33,341 bases of DNA from JACMRI01 sp043778625 (GTDB lineage: Bacteria > Bacteroidota > Bacteroidia > UBA4408), in the NCBI GenBank assembly GCA_043778625.1, contig JAYWFU010000018.1:1-33341 (forward strand), in the 5' to 3' direction. Numbering within the stretch: the first letter of the stretch is position 1; the number at the start of each line of letters is the position of its first letter. The notes under the pieces were generated by a model, which had not been told where the DNA came from, searched no databases, and saw only the letters and a program-made list of their open reading frames with translations. The position numbers and the translations under genes are program-made. Shown here piece after piece: positions 8,234 to 16,807 of the stretch.

Positions 8234-8261
8234 GTTAATGTAATTTAATAAGTGGTAGCAC

Positions 8262-9197
8262 TTATACTTTAAGTGTACTTAGCACGCTATTCATGCTGCG
8301 TACGGCATCGGCACTTTTGTTAAATGCTTCTTGCTCTTCGGTGTTTAATTTAAAATCAATAATTTTTTCCCAGCCGTTTTTGCCAATAATTACGGGTACT
8401 CCAAGGCAAATATCTTTTTGTCCGTATTCGCCATCTAGGGCTACACAGCAGGTGTACAGGCGTTTGTGGTCGTTTAGTATACTATCCACCAATGCAGCTA
8501 CAGCAGCACCTGGTGCATACCAAGCGCTTGTACCTAGCATAGCAGTAAGTGTTGCGCCACCTACCATAGTATCAGCGGCAACTTTTTTAAGGGTATCAGC
8601 CGCTAAAAAGTTAGCTACTGGCACACCGTTGTAGGTAGCCATGCGTGTAAGTGGTATCATAGTAGTATCGCCGTGTCCGCCAATTACGTAGCCTTGCACA
8701 TCGTTAGCAGGTACATTTAATGCGGCTGACAAATAACATTTAAAACGTGAGCTATCCAACGTGCCACCCATACCTATAATACGGTGTTTGTCAATACCAC
8801 TTTCTTGCAAGGCAAGGTAAGTCATAGTATCCATTGGGTTACTTACAATAATAATTATTGCTTCAGGCGAAAATTTAAGTACGTTATCAGTAACTGTTTT
8901 TACAATACCTGCATTAATGCCTATTAGTTCTTCGCGGGTCATACCTGGTTTGCGAGGTATGCCACTTGTTATTACTACTACGTTACTATTAGCAGTTTTG
9001 CTATAATCGTTAGTGCTACCAGTTACACGGCCATCAAAGCCATTAAGTGTAGCGGTTTGCATCATGTCAAGCGCTTTACCTTCGGCAAACCCTTCCTTGA
9101 TGTCTAACAATACTATTTCGCTTGCTACTTTACGGTATGCCATTACATCGGCACAGGTTGCGCCTACGTTGCCAGCGCCTACTACGGTTACTTTCAT
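8262..9197 (-). CDS. mdh: malate dehydrogenase
   Basis: 311 residues of the LDH-like malate dehydrogenase type. It interconverts malate and oxaloacetate with NAD in the TCA cycle. It shows the Rossmann loop GAGNVG (7-12), the NAD-ribose acidic residue Asp32 (LLDIKEG), the substrate loop IPRKPGMTR with Arg82 and Arg88, the pair Asp148/Arg151 (GGTLDSSRF) and catalytic His175 in GGHGDTTM. Arg in the loop where lactate dehydrogenases carry Gln supports malate over lactate. The length is typical. It is transcribed alone from a promoter at 9264-9295 and ends at the hairpin at 8196-8233. Confidence 0.96.
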   Translation of the reverse strand: MKVTVVGAGNVGATCADVMAYRKVASEIVLLDIKEGFAEGKALDMMQTATLNGFDGRVTGSTNDYSKTANSNVVVITSGIPRKPGMTREELIGINAGIVKTVTDNVLKFSPEAIIIIVSNPMDTMTYLALQESGIDKHRIIGMGGTLDSSRFKCYLSAALNVPANDVQGYVIGGHGDTTMIPLTRMATYNGVPVANFLAADTLKKVAADTMVGGATLTAMLGTSAWYAPGAAVAALVDSILNDHKRLYTCCVALDGEYGQKDICLGVPVIIGKNGWEKIIDFKLNTEEQEAFNKSADAVRSMNSVLSTLKV

Positions 9198-9263
9198 GTT
9201 ATTTATTGTTTTGTTAAAAGGTTAATTAAATTTTGTATTACAATATTAATTTATTTACAAATA

Positions 9264-9295
9264 CAAACGTACTTTTAACGCACAATAAAATTCAA
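9264..9295 (-). promoter_or_regulatory. promoter for mdh
   Basis: Minus-strand TACGTTTG (9271-9264) is a full -7 match. TTG lies at 9295-9293, 21 bases upstream. Start of transcription would be near 9258, about 60 bases before the ATG at 9197. Confidence 0.45.
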
Positions 9296-9324
9296 TAATT
9301 AATAACAACGTTGTAACTTAGTAT

Positions 9325-11418
9325 ATGCTCCTATTTCAATTTTTAATTAATTACTCGTGGTGGTTTATTTTACTGTGCTTAGCAGTAGCCTTGGCGGGTA
9401 GTTATGTTTTGTATTATTTAGGCGGTAATAGTGGATTAAGTGCTACAATAAAAAAAACATTGGCAGCACTGCGTTTTATTACCTTGTTTGTACTAGCATT
9501 TTACGTATTACAACCTTTAATTAAAAACTTACAGCGCACCGTGCAAAAGCCCATTATTGTGGTGGTACAGGACAATAGTAACTCCCTATTAAAATATAAC
9601 GATAGTGCTTTTGTACGCACTCAATATCCTACTAAAATTAACGAACTGGTAAGCGCACTTAGTGGTAAGTACGATATTAAAACGCTATCATTTGGTGCAA
9701 CAAGTACTGATAATTTAAGTTTGACTTTTAAAGACAAGCGTACTAACATTAGCCAAGTACTCAAAGACATTGACACCAAGTACAGCGGTTTAAATGTAGG
9801 CGCAGTACTACTTGCAAGCGATGGTAACTACAACGCAGGGGCTAACCCATTGCAACAGGCAAGTGTGCTTAAAGCTCCGTTTTACACTGTATTAATAGGC
9901 GATACACTACCTAAGATAGATGCTGCTATTACTAACGTTACACATAATTCTACAGTGTATTTAGGTAACGATTTTCCGTTGCAAGCACACCTCAACGCCC
10001 TACAATTACAGGGTAGTAGCGCAACAGTAACTGTGCTTAGCAATGGTGTAACTGTGGCGCAACAAACTGTAAACGTTACCAATAACGATTATTATACTAC
10101 CGTAAATATGCTTGCTAAAGCCAGTAAAGTAGGCAAGCAAGCATTTGATGTGGTGGTAAAAAGCACTAAGAAAGAAAGCAACATGCTCAATAATAAGTTT
10201 ACATTTTATGTAGACGTTATTGATAGCCGACAAAAAATATTACTATTAACAGCGCAGCCACACCCTGATATTGCTGCATTACAGCAGGCATTAAGCACTA
10301 ACGAAGCCTATGAGGTAAGCATAAAAACCACTGATAAGTTTGATTATAATTTTAACCCTTACAACTTGGTAGTGCTACATCAATTGCCAAGCGCCACGTT
10401 TAATAATATGATTGCGTTGCAACAAGGCATTAAAAACAGTACTACATCGTTGTTGTACGTAATAGGTGCGCAAACACAAATGAATAATTTTGCGCAACTT
10501 AATACGGGTGTTATACTTTCTCAAAACAAAAATATACTACAAGATGCTGAGCCTATTTACAATACTGACTTTGCGCAATTTACGTTAGAAGCAAGCACTA
10601 AAGAAGCCCTACAAACGTGGCCTCCGCTTAACGCATTTTTTGGCACCTATCAACTAAGTGCGGATATGAGTGTACTGGTTAAACAACGTATAAATAACGT
10701 AACTACAAATTATCCGCTAATAGCCGTAGGGCAAAACCAAGGCAAAAAAATAGGCGTGATAGCTGGCGAAGGGCTATGGCGCTGGAGAATGAGCAACTAC
10801 AAAGACAAAGAAAACACACAAGCCTTTGATGAAATTATAAATAAAGTAGTGCAGTTTTTGGCAGTAAAAGAACAGAAAGAAAATTTTAAAGTACTATGTC
10901 CGCAGTTGTTTTTTGAGGGCGATGCTATTACACTTGATGCTGAATTGTACAATAACGCATTTGAACTAATTAACGAAGCTGACGTAAGCCTACAAGTAAC
11001 AGATGCTGCACAAAAAAAATACAACTACACCTTTAGCAAAAACGACAAAGCTTACCGTACCAATCTTGGGCAATACGCACCCGGTAATTACAACTACGTA
11101 GCCTCAACTACTTACAACGGTAGGCCTTACACACGTAAAGGGAATTTTGTAGTGGCTACTATTAATGCTGAGGACAATGTAATAAACGCTAACACAACGC
11201 TTATGCGTCAATTGGCCACACAAAGTGGAGGTCGCATGTACACTGCGCAAACTACTGATGCGTTAAAAGAACTCTTAATTAATCAAAAAGAACTACCCTC
11301 TGTAACATATAGCGAACGCACCATTGACGACTTTATTAATTATAAACTCCCTTGTTTTTTACTATTGTTATTACTTGCCATTGAATGGTTTGTACGCAAG
11401 CGAAATGGTTTATATTAG
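9325..11418 (+). CDS. membrane protein with VWA-like domain
   Basis: 697 residues. Two TM segments open the protein (about 9-31 and 47-65), and one closes it (about 671-690, followed by the basic tail VRKRNGLY). This leaves a large extracytoplasmic middle. A von Willebrand A-type fold begins at about residue 75 (KPIIVVVQDNSNS). The MIDAS-like DxSxS is Asp83-Ser85-Ser87, and a further acidic site is Asp166 (LLASDGNYNAG). A glutamine-amidotransferase-like or beta-rich region follows, a layout common in uncharacterised Bacteroidota membrane proteins near Bat-type genes. No BatA/B/D or MoxR gene is seen here. The role is unknown; surface sensing or envelope assembly is only a guess. The next gene begins 54 bases downstream. 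Confidence 0.8.
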   Translation: MLLFQFLINYSWWFILLCLAVALAGSYVLYYLGGNSGLSATIKKTLAALRFITLFVLAFYVLQPLIKNLQRTVQKPIIVVVQDNSNSLLKYNDSAFVRTQYPTKINELVSALSGKYDIKTLSFGATSTDNLSLTFKDKRTNISQVLKDIDTKYSGLNVGAVLLASDGNYNAGANPLQQASVLKAPFYTVLIGDTLPKIDAAITNVTHNSTVYLGNDFPLQAHLNALQLQGSSATVTVLSNGVTVAQQTVNVTNNDYYTTVNMLAKASKVGKQAFDVVVKSTKKESNMLNNKFTFYVDVIDSRQKILLLTAQPHPDIAALQQALSTNEAYEVSIKTTDKFDYNFNPYNLVVLHQLPSATFNNMIALQQGIKNSTTSLLYVIGAQTQMNNFAQLNTGVILSQNKNILQDAEPIYNTDFAQFTLEASTKEALQTWPPLNAFFGTYQLSADMSVLVKQRINNVTTNYPLIAVGQNQGKKIGVIAGEGLWRWRMSNYKDKENTQAFDEIINKVVQFLAVKEQKENFKVLCPQLFFEGDAITLDAELYNNAFELINEADVSLQVTDAAQKKYNYTFSKNDKAYRTNLGQYAPGNYNYVASTTYNGRPYTRKGNFVVATINAEDNVINANTTLMRQLATQSGGRMYTAQTTDALKELLINQKELPSVTYSERTIDDFINYKLPCFLLLLLLAIEWFVRKRNGLY

Positions 11419-11472
11419 TAACATTAAATTAAATTCAAATAATATCAATATTCAAACAACACAACATACCTT

Positions 11473-12591
11473 ATGGAATTAGAAAAAATATACAAAAACG
11501 CAGGCGATTTTTTACCCTTAAACGGAACTGATTATGTAGAGTTTTATGTAGGCAACGCAAAGCAAGTAGCGCATTATTACAAAACCGCATTTGGGTTTCA
11601 GAGCCACGCCTACCAAGGGTTAGAGACAGGCAACCGTGAGCAAACATCATACGTGTTAGCGCAGGATAAAATACGCTTAGTATTTACCACCCCCATGAAT
11701 AGCAATAACCCTATTAACGAGCATTTGCGCAAGCACGGAGATGCCGTAAAAGTAGTAGCACTATGGGTAGACGATGCCACCAAAAGTTATAACGAAACCG
11801 TGAGCCGTGGCGCAAAATCATTCATGCAACCCACACGCACCGAGGACGAGCACGGCTACGTAATACAAGCAGGCATATATACCTATGGCGAAACCGTACA
11901 TATATTTACTGAACGTAGCAACTATACAGGTGCATTTTTGCCAGGCTACAAATCTTGGAAAAGCGATTACAACCCAACTCCAGTAGGGCTAAAGTATATT
12001 GACCACATGGTGAGCAATGTTGATTGGAACGAAATGAATACTTGGGTGGAGTTTTACCAAAACGTAATGGGGTTTGTTAATCTTCTTTCGTTTGATGATA
12101 ACGACATTAGTACCGAATATTCTGCACTAATGAGCAAGGTAATGACTAATGGTAACGGACGTATAAAGTTCCCTATTAACGAGCCTGCCGAAGGAAAAAA
12201 GAAATCGCAAATTGAAGAGTATATAAAGTTTTACGAGGGGCAAGGCGTACAGCACATTGCATTAGCCACTAACGATATTGTTAAAACTGTAACCACAATG
12301 ACGGAGCGTGGTGTAGAGTTTTTAAAAGTGCCCCCATCGTACTACGAAACTATATTGAGCCACGTAGGCACTATTGACGAAGACCTACAACAGTTAGCCA
12401 AGTTAGGAATACTTATTGACCGTGATGACGAAGGTTATATGCTACAAATATTTACACGCCCAGTAGAAGACCGCCCTACATTATTTTACGAAATAATACA
12501 ACGCAAGGGTGCGCAAAGTTTTGGTAAGGGTAATTTTAAAGCATTGTTTGAAGCCATAGAGCGTGAGCAAGCATTGCGAGGCACGTTGTAA
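11473..12591 (+). CDS. hpd: 4-hydroxyphenylpyruvate dioxygenase
   Basis: A 372-residue Fe(II) dioxygenase that turns 4-hydroxyphenylpyruvate into homogentisate in tyrosine breakdown. It has two vicinal-oxygen-chelate halves. The iron ligands are His178 (YIDHMV), His261 (VQHIALATNDI) and Glu340 (RPTLFYEIIQR). The C-terminal helix motif KGNFKALFEAIEREQ, which caps the active site, is present and complete. Length is normal for the bacterial enzyme. No other homogentisate-pathway gene is in the window. It is followed by a strong hairpin at 12612-12651. Confidence 0.96.
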   Translation: MELEKIYKNAGDFLPLNGTDYVEFYVGNAKQVAHYYKTAFGFQSHAYQGLETGNREQTSYVLAQDKIRLVFTTPMNSNNPINEHLRKHGDAVKVVALWVDDATKSYNETVSRGAKSFMQPTRTEDEHGYVIQAGIYTYGETVHIFTERSNYTGAFLPGYKSWKSDYNPTPVGLKYIDHMVSNVDWNEMNTWVEFYQNVMGFVNLLSFDDNDISTEYSALMSKVMTNGNGRIKFPINEPAEGKKKSQIEEYIKFYEGQGVQHIALATNDIVKTVTTMTERGVEFLKVPPSYYETILSHVGTIDEDLQQLAKLGILIDRDDEGYMLQIFTRPVEDRPTLFYEIIQRKGAQSFGKGNFKALFEAIEREQALRGTL

Positions 12592-12611
12592 ACACAAGTT
12601 ATACTATTTAT

Positions 12612-12651
12612 TAAACGCCACAGTTTGTATGTTTACAAACTGTGGCGTTTA
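12612..12651. terminator. bidirectional terminator-like hairpin
   Basis: A perfect 18-bp stem (12612-12629 with 12634-12651) with loop TGTT lies between the convergent dioxygenase and flippase-like genes. T-tracts on either side are weak, so termination is inferred from position and stem strength. Confidence 0.7.
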
Positions 12652-12745
12652 TAGTTGTTATAGCACAATTTTAAAAGCTAAAAATTTATCGCCAAATTTA
12701 TCTTTACATTATTGTTATAACTGTGCGTAAAAATGTTTCATTTAC

Positions 12746-13747
12746 TTAATTAAGTCCAGTCTTCTTTTTTGTTCGGCTTAAATAGACTAATGCAATTATT
12801 CCTACTACTACAATAGCAACGGTTTGCGCCGTCCAGTTTATCCAACCTAGTGCATAGCCATTAGCCTTACTTAACCCATAAAGTGCTAGCACCTCCATAA
12901 CAATAAGTTGATACGCACCTATGCCACCTTGCACTACTATAAACCCAAATGCCCCCAACACTAATACTGCCAAGGCATGCACAGGTTGCAGGTGCGAAGT
13001 TTGTGCCAAACAAAAGAAATTAATATACACCGTTAACCCATAACAAAACCAAATTAAAACGGATAGCAGCAAATAATATTGTTTTGATTTTACTTGCGTT
13101 ACTGACAACACACCTTGCTTAACCCCTGCTAGTGCATTTGCTATTTTACTAATAAACTGGTATTGTAATAACTTGTGTTTGTAATGCACTATTAATTTAA
13201 CACCAATAATTATAGCAACAATAAATAGTAGTATTAACATACTAATTAACTTAACGTTTAAGTGAGGTAGGTGTACATTTTTTTGCACCAGTTGCACTAT
13301 TGTTTTGTATTCAAACACTAGTAATAGTAGCCCACACAGTAGCAAGGTGAGGGTATCGGTTATTCGTTCAGTAATTACTGTGCCTATGCTTTTTTCAATA
13401 GGTATATTTTCTTTTTGATACAATACTCCGCAACGGCTTACCTCGCCAAGGCGTGGTACTACTAAGTTAGCGAGGTAAGCCGCCATTACCGCTGCAAACG
13501 TAGTGGCTAGTGGTGGTGTGTGGCTTAGGGGTGTTAGTAATAATTGCCAGCGCATGGCACGCAACAAGTGGCTAAGTAAGGTTATTACTACCGAAACCCC
13601 AATTACACCATAGTTAGCCTGCTGTAAGGCAAGTATAACCTGTTGCCTATCGGTTGTTGATAACCCTTGAACTACGTACCATAATAAAAAAAAGCCTATT
13701 CCTGCGAATAGACTAATTTTAAAAACGTCGCCTAATGTTAAGCGCAT
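12746..13747 (-). CDS. lysylphosphatidylglycerol-synthase-TM/UPF0104 family membrane protein
   Basis: 333 residues with about eight hydrophobic helices. It belongs to the flippase-like LPG_synthase_TM group. Visible family features are LLSHLLRAMRWQLLL (about 58-72), AAYLANLVVPRLGEVSRCGVL split by Arg-Leu-Gly-Glu (about 90-110) and GGIGAYQLIVMEVLALYGLS near the C-terminus. Members move or modify lipids or lipid-linked sugars; the substrate here is unknown. Only the membrane part is present, with no soluble aminoacyl-transfer domain. The ATG overlaps the panD stop by one base, so the two are translationally coupled, a pairing often seen in Bacteroidota. Confidence 0.85.
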   Translation of the reverse strand: MRLTLGDVFKISLFAGIGFFLLWYVVQGLSTTDRQQVILALQQANYGVIGVSVVITLLSHLLRAMRWQLLLTPLSHTPPLATTFAAVMAAYLANLVVPRLGEVSRCGVLYQKENIPIEKSIGTVITERITDTLTLLLCGLLLLVFEYKTIVQLVQKNVHLPHLNVKLISMLILLFIVAIIIGVKLIVHYKHKLLQYQFISKIANALAGVKQGVLSVTQVKSKQYYLLLSVLIWFCYGLTVYINFFCLAQTSHLQPVHALAVLVLGAFGFIVVQGGIGAYQLIVMEVLALYGLSKANGYALGWINWTAQTVAIVVVGIIALVYLSRTKKKTGLN

Positions 13748-14094
13748 TATACTAACTCGTTATTTGCGTTAGGAAATACAACCCACGGTTTAAATGTTTT
13801 GGCTTTTTCAAAACTCATTTGCGCATACGATATAACTATTACCATATCGCCTTTGCTTATTTTTAGTGCCGCTGGACCATTCATACATATTACATTGCTA
13901 CCCCTCCCCCCTTTAATTACGTAGGTTATTAGTCGCTCGCCGTTTCTATGATTAAGCACATGCACCTGCTCTCCTTCAATTAAATTGGCGGCATCCATTA
14001 AATTTTCGTCAATAGTTATGCTTCCTATATAATCAACATTTGCTTCGGTTACTATGCAGTTGTGTACTTTTGATTTTAATACTTGAATATCCAT
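13747..14094 (-). CDS. panD: aspartate 1-decarboxylase (pyruvoyl-dependent)
   Basis: A 115-residue proenzyme that makes beta-alanine from aspartate for pantothenate and CoA. The self-cleavage site Gly24-Ser25 lies in DYIGSITID, where Ser25 becomes the pyruvoyl group. Lys9, Tyr22, the Arg54-region loop (NHRNGERLITY) and NGPAALKISKGD, all seen in the family, are present. Length is normal. Other pantothenate genes are not in the window. The stop overlaps the start of the flippase-like gene by one base. Confidence 0.96.
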   Translation of the reverse strand: MDIQVLKSKVHNCIVTEANVDYIGSITIDENLMDAANLIEGEQVHVLNHRNGERLITYVIKGGRGSNVICMNGPAALKISKGDMVIVISYAQMSFEKAKTFKPWVVFPNANNELV

Positions 14095-14328
14095 TTTTTT
14101 AACTAAAAATATTTTGTGTGAAAATAATTAAAATTGTCAAGTTTAACAATGTTATTCATTTTCTTTAATTTAACTGTGGTTGATACATTAGTACTGAGTA
14201 AAAACAAAGGGAATAATATTTATAATTCTTATATTCAATTTTAAAATATACAAATCAAGTTAATGTAAGCATCATTGCAATTTTAGCAAACAACTTTTCG
14301 TTAGTCTTTTTGAATACGATTAAAATAC

Positions 14329-14916
14329 TTAAGTAACTATCATTATGCCAATTACTAATATAATTATAGTTAATAAAACAAAGGTAACCCAACTAATTTC
14401 GTTTATGGAACTCTTAGAAAGTTTGGTGTTTTTGGTGAGTAGTTTTTTTAATAGAATAGCTATTAAGAATGATATAATAAAAGTAACCGTAATAATACTT
14501 AATAGAGGAGTTAAATCTCCACCTCCACTACCAAAATCAGCAATGCCTTTTTTATATTGCTTTTTAATTGTTATTAATTGAGTGGTTTTAACTTGTTTTT
14601 TTATAGTGTGTTTTTTATTTACAGCGATTAATTTAGCTGTAATATTAGGTGTTGTAGCTAGTATAGTGTTAGCCAACTTACTATTAACAGTAGTGAGAAG
14701 CGAGGCTTGAATTAATGTATCATCCATTACATCATCGTCCTTATTAATAGTTATCTTGGCTAATGTAGGCGTATTAGTTACGCCTACATTGTTAGTGGTT
14801 AGTTTGTGCCAGTTAAGCCTGTAACCATTATTATATCTATGCTTTTGTAACGTGCAAGAGTTTAGTAATGTTACTGCTAATAAGGTATTAATTATTGATT
14901 TATTCAAAGGTATCAT
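14329..14916 (-). CDS. lipoprotein with two C-terminal TM segments (paralog A)
   Basis: 195 residues, function unknown. The signal ends at a lipobox with Cys21 (LLNSC). The start of the mature protein, CTLQKHRYNNGYRLNW, nearly repeats that of the gene at 16141-16794. A polar Thr/Lys/Asn-rich linker (about 36-125) leads to a Gly-rich turn (GSGGGD, 129-134) and two TM helices (about 136-156 and 172-194). A lipid anchor at one end and membrane helices at the other would tether the linker in the envelope. It is the last gene of the four-gene minus-strand run and starts 38 bases after the previous stop. Confidence 0.7.
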   Translation of the reverse strand: MIPLNKSIINTLLAVTLLNSCTLQKHRYNNGYRLNWHKLTTNNVGVTNTPTLAKITINKDDDVMDDTLIQASLLTTVNSKLANTILATTPNITAKLIAVNKKHTIKKQVKTTQLITIKKQYKKGIADFGSGGGDLTPLLSIITVTFIISFLIAILLKKLLTKNTKLSKSSINEISWVTFVLLTIIILVIGIMIVT

Positions 14917-14954
14917 TTGCTATAAAAGTTATAATTAACTATGCTAACAAGTAT

Positions 14955-16091
14955 TTATTTGTTTTTGGCATTAAACCCTAACGAAACTCCAAAGCGGAAA
15001 CCATTTTTGTTGGGTATAACATAGGCGTTTACAGGTAAGTTTAATTTGCCTGACTTAAACGTACGTCCAAAGGCAAGTATAAAACCAGTGTTTAATTTGT
15101 AATTGCCACGGCTATCTAAGCGTTCGGTTACGTTATAAGGGTTAGCCATACCTGGTGCGTGTGTAGTATCAGTGGTTGACCAGTAGCTAGCTAAGCGCCA
15201 ATCGTTATTGCTATCGTAATAGCCTGATGCTTTTTGTACTACGTTAATAGTGGGGCCTAAGGCAAATTCCCAGCCGTTAACATTACTACGGATACCATGC
15301 AATAAGGTAAAGCCAGGTATAAACAAACCTTGGTCGAGCCCAGTAATTACAGGTAAAAACTCAAATAAGGCTTGTATTTTGCCTGAGTTTAAATATTGTT
15401 TTTCGAACTGATAACCAAACTGAAACATTACAGGATAGCCCTCGTAACCTCCTGCTGATTTGTTACGTTGTAATATTTTGGCATTTTCGCCCGTAAACGC
15501 TACAAAGCCTAAGCGTGGGCCATCAAGGCGTAGACGTTCTTCGTTGGGGTTATTGTTACTGTTATCAAAACCATCACGCTTAGTAAGTTTAGTAAGTAGG
15601 TTTTCATCTACGGGTTTTTCAAACATGGTGCGCACAATAATAGTAGTCATACTTTGTAGTTCTTCGGGTAGATTTAAAAACTCAAGTACTGTAGTTTTTT
15701 GTATGCTCTTTGTTTTTACATCTATCAAGCGTAGAGTATATATTATTGATTTAGGATATTTTTCAATACTACCGCTTAGCATTTTGTCGGAGTGTATTAT
15801 ATCGCCTATTTCGGTAAGGCATATTTTACCAAAACAATTGTCAATTTGCACTTTATTTTTGGCTACCATATAGGCTACATCATACCTATCCATTACTTCA
15901 AAAATGTCAATTTTTTCGAGTTCAATACGTACTAAGTTTCCCATTTGTTCCGATGTTGTTTCGGCGTTTACTCCCTTTGCATCTACTGATAGTACCGTAA
16001 GTGTAGGGCGTGTGGTTTGTGCATTACTAGTTGCAAATGTTGCTAACTGTACTGTTGCCGCAAGGGCTAATGTTTTGATTGTTGTTTTCAT
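14955..16091 (-). CDS. CsgG-like N-domain fused to outer-membrane barrel domain
   Basis: 378 residues. A signal peptide ends at SNA before Gln25. Residues about 28-160 resemble the CsgG/FlgO/TolB-N-like alpha-beta fold of periplasmic assembly proteins: PTLTVLSVDAKG, EQMGNLVRIELEK, then a paired Cys86/Cys91 in NCFGKICLTEIGDII and the line KMLSGSIEKYPKSIIYTLRL. An Asn/Arg linker (about 172-190) leads to a C-terminal part (about 190-378) of alternating hydrophobic strands with Gly/aromatic ends (FRFGVSLGFNAKNK), like a small beta-barrel. The two-domain layout is read from composition, and the fold assignment of the N-part is moderate. It is the third gene of the envelope run, between two paralogous lipoproteins. 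Confidence 0.65.
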   Translation of the reverse strand: MKTTIKTLALAATVQLATFATSNAQTTRPTLTVLSVDAKGVNAETTSEQMGNLVRIELEKIDIFEVMDRYDVAYMVAKNKVQIDNCFGKICLTEIGDIIHSDKMLSGSIEKYPKSIIYTLRLIDVKTKSIQKTTVLEFLNLPEELQSMTTIIVRTMFEKPVDENLLTKLTKRDGFDNSNNNPNEERLRLDGPRLGFVAFTGENAKILQRNKSAGGYEGYPVMFQFGYQFEKQYLNSGKIQALFEFLPVITGLDQGLFIPGFTLLHGIRSNVNGWEFALGPTINVVQKASGYYDSNNDWRLASYWSTTDTTHAPGMANPYNVTERLDSRGNYKLNTGFILAFGRTFKSGKLNLPVNAYVIPNKNGFRFGVSLGFNAKNK

Positions 16092-16140
16092 AATTTCTAA
16101 GTTTTTTGGTTTGTGTTTTAATTTGTTATTATGGTTTAGC

Positions 16141-16794
16141 TTAACTTTTTAATATTACAATGTAAGCTGCTATTACTGTCAGTATACCGTATATCAGTGC
16201 TATTATTGCTCTTGTTTTACCAGAGTATTTTTTTGTATTATTTATTATTAAAGCAAGTGCTATTAGTCCCAAAACACCTGCTATAATACCAATTCCAAAC
16301 CCCATAAAAATTAAGAAATATAATAATAATGCCACTAGTAAGCCAGCCCCAGTTGAGGTATCTAAGTTTAAATTAAAGCCAAGTATTAATAATGGTAATA
16401 GTAGCAGCACAATACTTGAAACCATACTAGTACTACTTATTCTTGCTAATCTATCATCTTTTATAACCATTTCAGTTTTATAGGGTTTTGCGCTAACTGT
16501 AGTATCACTTATAACCTCTCGTTTTTCAATTAACACTTTATTTTCTTTAGCTACTGGAGATGCGCTTGTCGTTGTTACATACTCGTCGGGTATTGTGTTT
16601 ATTGTACTTATAAGAGCCTCTGTTTCAAAACGTTCTGTTATAAGAGTGCTATTTTTTTTAATTAAAATAGTTGAAGTTGGTTTATGTAGTGGTGTATTCC
16701 ATGCAATGGTATAGCCGTTGCTGTACATACGCTTGCTAATGGTACAGCTTGTAAGTACTATAAATAAAGCAATGTAAAGGATTAGAGTTTTCAT
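16141..16794 (-). CDS. lipoprotein with multiple C-terminal TM segments (paralog B)
   Basis: 217 residues from the ATG at 16794. The reading frame is open further upstream to 16848, but the extra 18 residues would overlap the previous gene and spoil the lipobox. The signal ends at LTSC with Cys17. The mature start CTISKRMYSNGYTIAW matches paralog A at 14329-14916 in spacing (C-T-x-x-K-x-x-Y-x-N-G-Y-x-x-x-W). A polar linker (about 35-118) precedes about four TM helices (about 124-141, 150-186, 193-214). The last part, ALALIINNTKKYSGKTRAI, recalls small DUF4190-like membrane modules. Function unknown. It begins 13 bases after the stop of the duplicated barrel gene. Confidence 0.7.
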   Translation of the reverse strand: MKTLILYIALFIVLTSCTISKRMYSNGYTIAWNTPLHKPTSTILIKKNSTLITERFETEALISTINTIPDEYVTTTSASPVAKENKVLIEKREVISDTTVSAKPYKTEMVIKDDRLARISSTSMVSSIVLLLLPLLILGFNLNLDTSTGAGLLVALLLYFLIFMGFGIGIIAGVLGLIALALIINNTKKYSGKTRAIIALIYGILTVIAAYIVILKS

Positions 16795-16807
16795 AGTAGT
16801 TATAGCT

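Noticed and set aside
15460..15873. 137-codon plus-strand ORF
   Set aside because: Antisense to the CsgG-like/barrel gene, with a low-complexity Arg/Ser-rich start; the minus-strand gene has signal peptide and operon context.
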